Shown: piece by piece, positions 29,188 to 36,521 of the stretch | How the letters are laid out: every line of letters starts with the position of its first letter | Position numbering within the stretch: the first letter of the stretch is position 1 | Source of the DNA: Candidatus Giovannonibacteria bacterium | GTDB lineage: Bacteria > Patescibacteriota > Minisyncoccia > UBA11713 > 2-01-FULL-45-33 | Length of the DNA: 36,521 nt | Assembly (NCBI GenBank): GCA_016176295.1 | Contig: JACOXN010000011.1 | Span: 1 to 36,521 of the forward strand | Reading direction: 5' to 3' | Notes under the pieces: generated by a model | The model's input: the letters and a program-made list of their open reading frames with translations, nothing else | What the model was told of the DNA's origin: nothing | Databases searched by the model: none | Position numbers and translations under genes: made by a program

Positions 29188-29562
29188 TTAAAATGGGATG
29201 TCTTCTGGGTTTATTTCTTCTTCGTCATTACTACTTTCTAAAGCATCATTATCATCAAGATTTTCACCCTGAACATCAGCAGAATATTTACCTATTGCCT
29301 CATTGTACAAGTTAGCAACCTCCGTATTGAATTGGTCTTTGTCGGTTAAAAATTGTCCAAACTTTGTATGAACATTCTCGTAAATTACTTGATGAGCTTT
29401 ATTCCCTAAAAGATTTTCATCGTAAGCATCTAACTCAAAGCTATCTGTTTCCGCCGCATTCAACAATGCAAGTAATCCATTCTTATCAATTTTGTCTATC
29501 TCTTGATATTCTTTTCCATCCCAATAGAAACCTTTATTATTTTCAATCTTTAAATATTTCAT
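29188..29562 (-). CDS. Small protein with SSB-like acidic C-terminal tail (124 aa)
   Basis: ATG 29562 begins 1 nt after the ATPase stop, so I prefer it to upstream in-frame starts. The body (MKYLKIENNKGFYWDGKEYQ ... FELDAYDENLLGNKAHQVIYEN ... DKDQFNTEVANLYNEAIGKY) matches no family I know. The last 24 residues are almost all acidic or polar and end NPEDIPF, closely like the DDDIPF tail by which bacterial SSB recruits PriA, RecQ, RecO and other partners. No OB-fold pattern is seen. It may bind SSB partners, or be a divergent SSB-like protein; both are inference. Confidence 0.65.
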   Translation of the reverse strand: MKYLKIENNKGFYWDGKEYQEIDKIDKNGLLALLNAAETDSFELDAYDENLLGNKAHQVIYENVHTKFGQFLTDKDQFNTEVANLYNEAIGKYSADVQGENLDDNDALESSNDEEEINPEDIPF

Positions 29563-29563
29563 A

Positions 29564-31621
29564 TTATTTTTTGAAGCTGTCATATAATCCTTTTCGAATG
29601 CTATATGCCTCTTGACCAGCTTCCAATGTGTCCAAAAGGGTATCATAGCTACCTATTGATTCGGTTCCATTTGCAGTTTTAAACTCTTTTTCTCCTGGTG
29701 AACCAGAAAAGATTCTATATTCATCTTTGCCGTTAACTATTTTTCTTTGCGTATAGAGCACATAATCAGGCTCCATAAGCATACCTACTGTATTATTGTG
29801 AGTTACAACGATGACAGGCATTTCTTTTGAGATATCTTTTATCTCTTTGTTTACATTTTTCTTTAAGAACAAGTTGTCAAAAGAAGATTCAGGCTCATCT
29901 ATTAACAACATCTCGTATTGACGAGCATCCTGTAAAACTCTAAGCAAATTAAATTCCGCCATTTCACCCCCAGACACTTTCTTGTCATACTCATTCAGAA
30001 CCTGATAGGTTACTTTGCAAAAATATCGATATAATTCAGTTTTTTCGAGACTTTCAATAATTTTTAATTCCTCAAGAAAAGCAATTGGTAAGTTGTATTT
30101 TACGAATGCGTTAGTGAAGGATACTTGTTTTCCAGATTCGTCGTGTAGCCCCTGTGCCCCCACATAGGGGCTCGCGATTACTCTGATTTTGAATTTTCCG
30201 AACGACTCCGTTTTCTTAATCTCAGTTTCTTTCTTTATCGAATTTGCAACAGCATTAAATCTTCTTATCCGTTCTCTCTCTAGTTTTATGCGATAAAAAT
30301 CTATGTCGTCATCATCAATCTTGGGACTGGAGGTCTTACTCTCAAGTTGTTGTCTTGTCTCACTAACAAGTTCATTTATCCATTCTTTCTTTAGGCGTGC
30401 CTCTAATAACTTTTTATACTGCTTTGCCAGATCATTAGATAAATTTTTTAGATTATCATCAGAAATATACTTACTGATCGTGCTTTTATAAGTATGATTA
30501 TTTAGCAACAACATTACCGCTTTTAACAAGCGTTTCAATTCTTCCTCTTGGGTTTTTCGTACCTGGTATTTTGTTTCTTTGAACAGTTTTGCTTTAGAAA
30601 ATTCATCCTGAAGTTTCTCACTGGAAGCAAAATCTAACAATGTCTCGATATACTTTTCCAATTTGTGATTCGTTGCTCTACGATCTATCTCAATGACGTC
30701 CTCTACGACCTTACGAAATTCTTTCAAGTGCTCTTCTCTTATTGCACTTTTGTCCTTTTCCACCCTTTCATTAAATTTCTTCTCGTCATCTCTTACCAAA
30801 TCAAATTGTTTTATGTATTTAATGGATTTTTCTTCGGTTTCGTAAATATCCTTTAATTTATCAAGAAAATAGGTTTTCCCCGATGATCTTCCACCAATAA
30901 TAATATTTAACCCGCTTGATAACTCCTGTCCGTCACTAAAGACTTGAAAGAATCCGTGCCTACCGGTATTTGATAAGAAAACTTTGTTTTTATCTCTTAG
31001 AGCTGTCTTAATAGCGCTAAGTGTTAGCGGATTGGAATTTGTGTTAATAAAAGTGTGCTTACCTTGGTGCCTTTCAGCATCCAGGTCGATACTGATCCGT
31101 GCATCACTAAATACAACAGGCGTTAGAGAGTTTGTTTCTTTTATAATTCGGTGAAATTTTTTTGGACTTTGAACTTCGCCGGCAAAGATACAGTCTGAGA
31201 GTGAATCGATCGCACTTTGGCGAACTTTTGGCCTTTTGTCGTAATGGGGAATCAGTAGATATCCGCCCAAATCAACAAAGATTTCTTTTAATTTATCAGA
31301 AGATATTTTATTTCCACTAGCGAGCTCATTTTTTACAGACTCACATTTTTGGCTAAAATCATCAAGATTATCGTTTTCACCAATCAATAAAAGGTGGCCG
31401 TCTTCAAAATCTATCTCAATACCTGGGAAAACGACTACATTTTCGAGTGTCTTTGCGATTTCTTTGAATTGTTCTAGGTCGAATAAATTATGATTCGTGA
31501 TGGCAACAGCATCCACCGAAAGAGCGCTGGCGTACTCTTGAAACTTTGCCAAATCAAACTCAAAATGTGCGTCTTTGTCATTTACTGGGATAGTATGGAT
31601 GTGGAAGTCTACTCTTTTCAT
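29564..31621 (-). CDS. PHP phosphoesterase fused to an SMC/ABC-type ATPase (685 aa)
   Basis: Residues 1-190 are a PHP domain: H7-x-H9 (DFHIHT), H44 (ITNHN), E69 (PGIEI), H126 (IPHYDKRP), D173 (FSDARI), H185/H189 as metal-ligand candidates. Residues about 235-685 are an ABC/SMC-like ATPase: Walker A GGRSSGKT (243-250), a long charged helical insert (about 260-520), signature KVSGGEM (about 548-554), Walker B LLIDEPE (D575, E576), H-loop H608. The architecture resembles PHP-ATPase proteins (TrlF-like) found near defence genes, shorter than the about 1000-residue forms I recall. It lies 5 nt after the type III Res gene. Metal-dependent nuclease or phosphoesterase activity powered by ATP is likely. 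Confidence 0.85.
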   Translation of the reverse strand: MKRVDFHIHTIPVNDKDAHFEFDLAKFQEYASALSVDAVAITNHNLFDLEQFKEIAKTLENVVVFPGIEIDFEDGHLLLIGENDNLDDFSQKCESVKNELASGNKISSDKLKEIFVDLGGYLLIPHYDKRPKVRQSAIDSLSDCIFAGEVQSPKKFHRIIKETNSLTPVVFSDARISIDLDAERHQGKHTFINTNSNPLTLSAIKTALRDKNKVFLSNTGRHGFFQVFSDGQELSSGLNIIIGGRSSGKTYFLDKLKDIYETEEKSIKYIKQFDLVRDDEKKFNERVEKDKSAIREEHLKEFRKVVEDVIEIDRRATNHKLEKYIETLLDFASSEKLQDEFSKAKLFKETKYQVRKTQEEELKRLLKAVMLLLNNHTYKSTISKYISDDNLKNLSNDLAKQYKKLLEARLKKEWINELVSETRQQLESKTSSPKIDDDDIDFYRIKLERERIRRFNAVANSIKKETEIKKTESFGKFKIRVIASPYVGAQGLHDESGKQVSFTNAFVKYNLPIAFLEELKIIESLEKTELYRYFCKVTYQVLNEYDKKVSGGEMAEFNLLRVLQDARQYEMLLIDEPESSFDNLFLKKNVNKEIKDISKEMPVIVVTHNNTVGMLMEPDYVLYTQRKIVNGKDEYRIFSGSPGEKEFKTANGTESIGSYDTLLDTLEAGQEAYSIRKGLYDSFKK

Positions 31622-31626
31622 AGGTT

Positions 31627-33915
31627 TTATTTCAGATCAAACGGATCCCATCCTTTCATCGACGAGTCGAAAGAATATTTTGCATTACGATTGATCTTCC
31701 AACCATTAGGTCCGTCTTGAACGGCGATGCCACCATCAAAGCCTTTCTTGCCCTTTAACCACGCTTGGAGTGCTTCGGCTTTGTATTTTGTATCATTGCT
31801 TTCGGCGGTTATGCCGGCCTTAGTATCAAGAATATAAATCTTGCCCTTTGTCTGGATAATCCAGTCGGGATAAAAGAGCTTTTCTTTGTTTTCGTCAGGA
31901 TTGTAATAAGAGATGGAGAAATATTCGCTTCCGGTATCACCGTTCTTATGCCACCAAACGATACTCTTGTTTTTGGGCGATTCAAGAAATTCAATAAAAT
32001 TCCTCTCATTGTTTCCACCTCCGAATAGTCCCGCTGGTGTTTTTTCAAACCAAAACGGCTCCATCGCAGATTTCTTGGTAGGGATAGATTCGTATTGATC
32101 GGTAAAGAATAATGCCTCACGTGGGATTTCAATGTGCTCGATACGCTTCGCACGGGCAGATTTCTTGTTTACTTCCTGCTCTCGAAGAGGACGGTACTCA
32201 AGAAGTGCATCGCCAATGATAGGCGCCAGGGCACCTGCCGGACTCACAAGGTCGTTCACGATAATCTTGTAAGCATCAGTACGTGAAGCTCCTAACTTGT
32301 TCATGAGCCAGATATTGAGTGCGGTTTTTAGCTTTCCCCATGAGCGTTCCGGTGCGAATTTTCTATTCTCATCTGTCTGCTTGGCAATTGTCTTGAAACA
32401 GAGCAAGTTATAGAGTCGCTCGAGGTCATGCCGAGACATTTCCTGATCGTGACTTCCACCTTCCTCAAATAGTTCTTTGGTGAAATTGTCATAGTCATCA
32501 ATTTCCACGCCAACAATTAAGCCATTGGTAACTTTCGGCTTCAAATCCAAGTTCTTAATATCGAGCTTCTTATCTGCAACTTTCTTGAATGTCTGTTGGA
32601 ATGTATCACCGAGGTCATTGTAGTCAGCACGTGTCATAAAGACGGATTCAAGTTTGATCGGCTTTATATTTTTCTTACGATAGCTACCGTTGATCGCTGG
32701 TCGATTTTCAGTCTTTGATTTGGCATATTCCGCCAAGACTTCATTTCGCTTATAGTTCGTGTAGAGATAGCCAAGATTGAGTTCGGGATGAGCAAAATGC
32801 GTTCCAAACGGCATACGCAAGATGCGTCCTACAGTCTGGATCGCAAAAGTTGGATTCTTAATCTCTCGGAACATCACGAGTACGCCAGCTCGTGGACAAT
32901 CCCAGCCGGTCGCGGCGGCCTGCTTGAATAGTAGAAACGAAACCGGAGAGTTACTTTTCTCCAAGTCCTCAAGGTTTTCTTTTTCTTTCGAGAGCCAGAC
33001 AGCGATCTGATTTTCTTTTACGCCTTTACGCTTAAGAAAATCTAAAACAATCTGCTGTTTTGTTGTTCCGCTAGTTTCTTTAATCGCTTGATCATCGTTA
33101 GGTAACTGGATGAGCACAAGCGGATTTACTTCAGTTTTAACGTCTTTGTATAAAGCGACAAGGTCCTGCCGTTTGTTGTAGGCAAGTTCCAAAAGCATCT
33201 CGTCCTGATCAAGTTTTTTGACCGCCTTTTGCCCCAAATCTTCCTCAGTTTGGAAAACAATCTTTTCCTTAATAAGCCCGGCCTCAACTACTTCGGATCG
33301 CCTCACTTCGACGTATCCGGCAGTGTCCGCTCGGGTAGGAATGTATTTGGGCGTAGCGGATACGCGAAGTGTAACTTTGGGCTTGATAAGGCCATCTACG
33401 ACTTCAAGCGCAAGTTCCGTGTCCGAACCGATATGCTCCTCGTCGATGATCACAACAATCTTTCGGCCGTCGTCGTGGGTTTCGTTTATAAAATTGTCGA
33501 ATGTGAGTCCTTGCTCGTTTTCACGGCGCAATTTTCTGCTGTCTTTTGTCTTACCCTTAATCTTCTGCCAGTTAATAAAGAAAACATCATTTTTGTGGAG
33601 CTTTCCTCGTGAAAGATCGTTAAGATCAATCAAGTCGAGTTCCGATGCGCCACCATAATATTCAAAGAGTTTCTTTTTGCTCTGTGCGTACGAGTCCTCG
33701 CTGAATGAGAACCACACGAATGCGACATCGTTGCCCTCGAAGCGTGGATCACTCACGATATCTCGCAAGAACTGTGCGAGCATAATCGTCTTTCCCGAAC
33801 CGGTTGGCGATTTGAAAACGAGTGGAGTGTTTCGATTAGGTAGTTTCCACAGTGAAAGGAACTCATTTTTGAGTTTTGATACTGCGGTTTCTTGGAATGG
33901 TTTTAGTGCAAACAT
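31627..33915 (-). CDS. res: Type III restriction endonuclease subunit Res (762 aa)
   Basis: An SF2 translocase plus nuclease. Motif I SPTGSGKT (36-43), II DEEH (158-161), III SATP (186-189), late motifs FKQAAATGWDCPRA and IQTVGRILRMP. The C-terminal PD-(D/E)XK nuclease has P683-D684 and D697-T-K699 (YPDWIIQTKGKIYILDTKAG). All catalytic residues seem intact, so the system should cut. It works as a complex with Mod, ATP-dependent, on unmethylated sites. Res is at the short end (many are 800-1000 aa). Separated from mod by 4 nt. Confidence 0.93.
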   Translation of the reverse strand: MFALKPFQETAVSKLKNEFLSLWKLPNRNTPLVFKSPTGSGKTIMLAQFLRDIVSDPRFEGNDVAFVWFSFSEDSYAQSKKKLFEYYGGASELDLIDLNDLSRGKLHKNDVFFINWQKIKGKTKDSRKLRRENEQGLTFDNFINETHDDGRKIVVIIDEEHIGSDTELALEVVDGLIKPKVTLRVSATPKYIPTRADTAGYVEVRRSEVVEAGLIKEKIVFQTEEDLGQKAVKKLDQDEMLLELAYNKRQDLVALYKDVKTEVNPLVLIQLPNDDQAIKETSGTTKQQIVLDFLKRKGVKENQIAVWLSKEKENLEDLEKSNSPVSFLLFKQAAATGWDCPRAGVLVMFREIKNPTFAIQTVGRILRMPFGTHFAHPELNLGYLYTNYKRNEVLAEYAKSKTENRPAINGSYRKKNIKPIKLESVFMTRADYNDLGDTFQQTFKKVADKKLDIKNLDLKPKVTNGLIVGVEIDDYDNFTKELFEEGGSHDQEMSRHDLERLYNLLCFKTIAKQTDENRKFAPERSWGKLKTALNIWLMNKLGASRTDAYKIIVNDLVSPAGALAPIIGDALLEYRPLREQEVNKKSARAKRIEHIEIPREALFFTDQYESIPTKKSAMEPFWFEKTPAGLFGGGNNERNFIEFLESPKNKSIVWWHKNGDTGSEYFSISYYNPDENKEKLFYPDWIIQTKGKIYILDTKAGITAESNDTKYKAEALQAWLKGKKGFDGGIAVQDGPNGWKINRNAKYSFDSSMKGWDPFDLK

Positions 33916-33919
33916 ATAT

Positions 33920-35575
33920 TTATAGGCGATTTAATTCCTTATACACCTCGAGGATCGGCTCGGGGATATCCTCGACTCGGATATTGGCGGAAGAATACTC
34001 GCCCTTGTATTCGTTCTTGCCCCAACTAAAGATATAGAGAGCAACTGGCAAATCTTTCTTTTCCAATTTTGTAATCAATTCGGCAAGCTTTGCTTTATCC
34101 TCTTTGAAGTAAATCGCAGTCATTCGCTCTCGTCCCTCGAAGATTTGCCACCACTCGTTTTTCTCGACTTCATTGAGTGTATCCTCGCGTACGGCGATCA
34201 TCTCTCCGGCTTGGTAGGTAATTTTAACCTTCGCATCGTCAGATATTTTGTGTAGATGCTCAATATCTACCAAGTCAGTTTTATAGTAAGAGAGGTTTGC
34301 TGGAATACCTTTTACATTTGAGTATCCCTCAATAACTTTCTTAATTCGTGGGTAAGTAATTTCCTCGGCTATTTGATTTTCATTATTGGTGCAAAGGATA
34401 AAGCGGTGATTGCTTCCATGTCTTTCATTCATCAGTAAAACAGCATGGCCAGTGGTTCCTGATCCAGCAAAGAAGTCTAATACCAAAGCATCTTTTCGGT
34501 TATAGATTATTGTTTCAAGGCATCTAGCTGTAGCAAATAAGGATTTTGGGAATGGAAATTCTGCCCCGATCATGTTTTTTACCAACGTGGTTCCGTATTT
34601 TCCTGCATCCAGATCGCCACCGGTCCAAACTGTTTTATATCGTGCGGGTACAGCAGTAACATAGAGCTGGAAGTCGCCTTTTTTCTCTTTGATCTCGATT
34701 CGATCAATATGATCAGTGATTGAATCTAACCCAAAGTGCCAACGTCTTTCTTTACCATTATCGTCAATCGGCCAAACCTCAATTTCTCCACTCTCTAAAA
34801 CAGAACTACGTTTCTTTGGATGAAAAGAGTCCTTTTGAACTTCGCCTATTCTGACGACACGCCCATCTTTAATGTAGATCGGATAAAACATAGTAGGCCT
34901 TTCCGATCTATAAGATGCCCGTCCAGCTCGCCTCAAATTTCGTGTATCTTCTTTGGTTTCAGGATTTTTTCCGACCACAGATAAACCTTTTGGGATCACA
35001 AAATGGGCATATTCATGTGAATCAGAAAAATTTCGACTCGGTAAGCCTTTTGGATTATGCTCAACAACTACTGTCGTGATGTCGTGCATCGGAAAAAGCT
35101 TTGCAAGCAACATTAAGAGTGTCGCATTCTCATGCTTGTCGATAGTCACAATCAGCACACCATCATCTTTCAACAGTCCCTTTGCGATCTTGATTCTATT
35201 ATTCATCATCGACAACCATTTGCTGTGACGATATGCGTCATTCTCATCAACGTAATCATTGTTATATTTCCAATCACTGGCACCAGTGTTATACGGCGGG
35301 TCAATATAAATTACGTCTACACTCTTTTTGTGAGTGTAATTTAGAACGCTGACAGCGTGATAATTATCGCCCTCAATAAGTAAATTCGTCGGCAACTTAT
35401 CGTTTTTAATGGTGCGTCTCTTTTTGACTTCTTTTAGAACGGGGATGTTCTTTTTACATTGCTCAACAATATCTTCCTGCTTTTCCTCAAACACAATGCC
35501 AAGATTGTTTTTCTTGAGATGTTTTATTTGTGCTTTTAACTCCAATATTTCTTTTTGTAAATCTTTTTCAGGCAT
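33920..35575 (-). CDS. mod: Type III DNA N6-adenine methyltransferase Mod (551 aa)
   Basis: ATG 35575 lies 4 nt after the previous stop; an upstream ATG at 35605 would overlap that gene by 26 nt. Order is beta-class: catalytic DPPY (residues 92-95, YIDPPYNTG) first and the SAM-binding DFFAGSGTTG (367-376) later, with the target-recognition region between (about 190-340). A coiled-coil-like N-terminus (DLQKEILELKAQIKHLKKN) is usual in Mod. It sets the specificity for Res; the recognition site cannot be predicted. No simple-sequence repeat that would allow phase variation was seen. Confidence 0.93.
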   Translation of the reverse strand: MPEKDLQKEILELKAQIKHLKKNNLGIVFEEKQEDIVEQCKKNIPVLKEVKKRRTIKNDKLPTNLLIEGDNYHAVSVLNYTHKKSVDVIYIDPPYNTGASDWKYNNDYVDENDAYRHSKWLSMMNNRIKIAKGLLKDDGVLIVTIDKHENATLLMLLAKLFPMHDITTVVVEHNPKGLPSRNFSDSHEYAHFVIPKGLSVVGKNPETKEDTRNLRRAGRASYRSERPTMFYPIYIKDGRVVRIGEVQKDSFHPKKRSSVLESGEIEVWPIDDNGKERRWHFGLDSITDHIDRIEIKEKKGDFQLYVTAVPARYKTVWTGGDLDAGKYGTTLVKNMIGAEFPFPKSLFATARCLETIIYNRKDALVLDFFAGSGTTGHAVLLMNERHGSNHRFILCTNNENQIAEEITYPRIKKVIEGYSNVKGIPANLSYYKTDLVDIEHLHKISDDAKVKITYQAGEMIAVREDTLNEVEKNEWWQIFEGRERMTAIYFKEDKAKLAELITKLEKKDLPVALYIFSWGKNEYKGEYSSANIRVEDIPEPILEVYKELNRL

Positions 35576-35579
35576 AAAT

Positions 35580-36428
35580 TTATTTGGAATTAGCAATCTG
35601 GCCATGTGCTTTTTGGATGGCCTCGCGAGCCTTGGTCGTTTTATCAGCTTTCTCTTTCTGAATTATCTTCTCATCGAGAATCTGCTCAATACCTATTTTG
35701 ACTGTCTCGAAATACTGCAAACACTCGTCTTCTGTCAACTCATGAATTCCAGTACTTAATATCGCGTATAGACTTCGATTTTCTACTAGGAATTCAGGAA
35801 GATAATCCTTAACCATTTTTATCTTTTCATCCATTCTGGCCTTCAAATAATCACCGTTTGGAAATTTACTATTCTCCGCCTGTGCTTTTGCGCGTGCTTC
35901 CTCAATAAGATTTTCAAATACACGTCGTAGGTACACAAATGAACCGATACCAATGCCGTGTGCGGCGAGTCCAATGCCACGTGTAAACTCCTTATATTGT
36001 TCCTCGTCGAGGATTTTTCTGTATGCCTGCGCTTGAGGAATTTGAAAGTCAGCAACAGATGGAAACTGTCCAACTTTCGTAAAGAAATTACCAGCCTTAA
36101 AATAGGAGGTATGATAAGCGTGAGAATTATTACGAGTACACTGATACTCGACTTCAATCAATCCGTCATGTCTCGTAGTCCAGGGAGGTATAGAGACATT
36201 GTCAGATAAATAGTTGTATGCCCTAAATACGCCCTCCTTATCACACCAAATACAATAGGCATCTATTGTGTCCCTATTGGTGAGATTTTTATATATCTTT
36301 TCGGCGGTCATACCGATCGACAAGTCAAAGTTATGGTAGGGAGGCATTTCTAGATGAAAAGCCTTTACCGACTCCAAATAAGGATCGGGCTGGATCGTAT
36401 TCTGTTGTGTGGCGATTTCCTTTGGCAT
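35580..36428 (-). CDS. Zinc-ribbon-like helical protein of the restriction operon (282 aa)
   Basis: ATG 36428 is preferred to TTG 36452, which overlaps the upstream gene. The N-terminal half holds C59-x2-C62 and C97-x5-H103, a plausible zinc site. The C-terminal half is helical (IGSFVYLRRVFENLIEEARAKA ... LYAILSTGIHELTEDECLQYFETVKIGIEQIL) and recalls DUF4145/HEPN-like helical bundles, although no clear Rx4-6H nuclease motif is visible. Fixed position just before mod suggests an accessory to the restriction-modification complex or an abortive-infection effector. Function unknown. Confidence 0.65.
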   Translation of the reverse strand: MPKEIATQQNTIQPDPYLESVKAFHLEMPPYHNFDLSIGMTAEKIYKNLTNRDTIDAYCIWCDKEGVFRAYNYLSDNVSIPPWTTRHDGLIEVEYQCTRNNSHAYHTSYFKAGNFFTKVGQFPSVADFQIPQAQAYRKILDEEQYKEFTRGIGLAAHGIGIGSFVYLRRVFENLIEEARAKAQAENSKFPNGDYLKARMDEKIKMVKDYLPEFLVENRSLYAILSTGIHELTEDECLQYFETVKIGIEQILDEKIIQKEKADKTTKAREAIQKAHGQIANSK

Positions 36429-36432
36429 ATAT

Positions 36433-36521
36433 TTAATTTTTTGCTGGTTCAAGCAACCATTCCCAAAGCGGTTTAAATTGTATCATCAAGCCGTCTTTTT
36501 CTACTTCTCGTTTTTCATCCC
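36433..36521 (-). CDS. C-terminal end of an upstream operon gene (28 codons visible)
   Basis: The frame enters from the right edge and ends at TAA 36433-36435, 4 nt before the next ATG, the same spacing as elsewhere in the operon. The visible residues (EKDGLMIQFKPLWEWLLEPA) look protein-like. Family unknown. Confidence 0.55.
   Translation of the reverse strand, partial: DEKREVEKDGLMIQFKPLWEWLLEPAKN

Noticed and set aside
30147-30172. Palindromic insertion in the PHP-ATPase gene (AGCCCCT / AGGGGCT)
   Set aside because: The stem is only 7 bp and the encoded residues (SPYVGAQG) fit the surrounding domain; no sign of insertion.
1-36521. CRISPR array or Cas genes
   Set aside because: No regularly spaced direct repeats and no Cas motifs were found.

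Overview
The window looks like a chromosomal segment of a Candidate Phyla Radiation (Patescibacteria, Parcubacteria-like) bacterium. This is inferred from gene content and style: giant secreted proteins built of DUF2341/LamG, peptidase-G2-like and DUF5011-like modules, a cohesin/dockerin pair, very tight gene spacing, few Shine-Dalgarno sites, and the self-complementary CCTGCCTGCCGGCAGG repeat seen in many such genomes. TGA is used as a stop, so this is not the TGA=Gly code of Gracilibacteria/SR1. No rRNA, CRISPR array or canonical tRNA gene was found.

Layout. 1-17.7 kb (+ strand): cell-surface block. It holds the 3' part of a secreted protein, a 0.6-kb non-coding interval, a 2009-residue LamG/DUF2341 protein, a membrane-tethered class-A-beta-lactamase-like serine hydrolase, a 1200-residue secreted protein sharing a nearly identical 521-bp 3' module with the first giant, a dockerin protein, a DUF559 endonuclease cassette bounded by hairpins, then a cohesin membrane protein and two paralogous Ig-like/TM/coiled-coil proteins in one operon. 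17.7-18.4 kb: a REP-associated tyrosine transposase whose ends are palindromes. 18.5-25.6 kb: housekeeping genes: proline dehydrogenase (-), dnaG-rpoD (+), a PAS histidine kinase (-), a VanY-type carboxypeptidase (-) and two YCII-like genes. 25.6-28.4 kb: a four-gene operon (hydrolase, XRE regulator, ITPase/XTPase, methyltransferase) framed by perfect 77-bp inverted repeats and palindromes. 28.4-36.5 kb (- strand): one compact defence-type operon with spacings of 1-5 nt: partial gene, zinc-ribbon protein, type III Mod, type III Res, PHP-ABC ATPase, a small protein with an SSB-like acidic tail, a small acidic protein and TspO.

The most interesting observations are: (1) three short RNA genes predicted on the - strand at 2289-2746, two being paralogues with perfect TTGACA/TATAAT promoters and intrinsic terminators and one tRNA-shaped; (2) a 110-bp nested palindromic element inserted in frame in the essential dnaG gene; (3) the type III restriction operon extended with a PHP-ABC ATPase and an SSB-tail mimic; (4) palindromes covering both the start and stop of the transposase gene, with a third degenerate copy inside it; (5) 77-bp perfect inverted repeats around the XRE operon; (6) the dockerin/cohesin pair; and (7) several promoters placed so that mRNAs would be leaderless.

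All calls come from reading the sequence; no database search was run.
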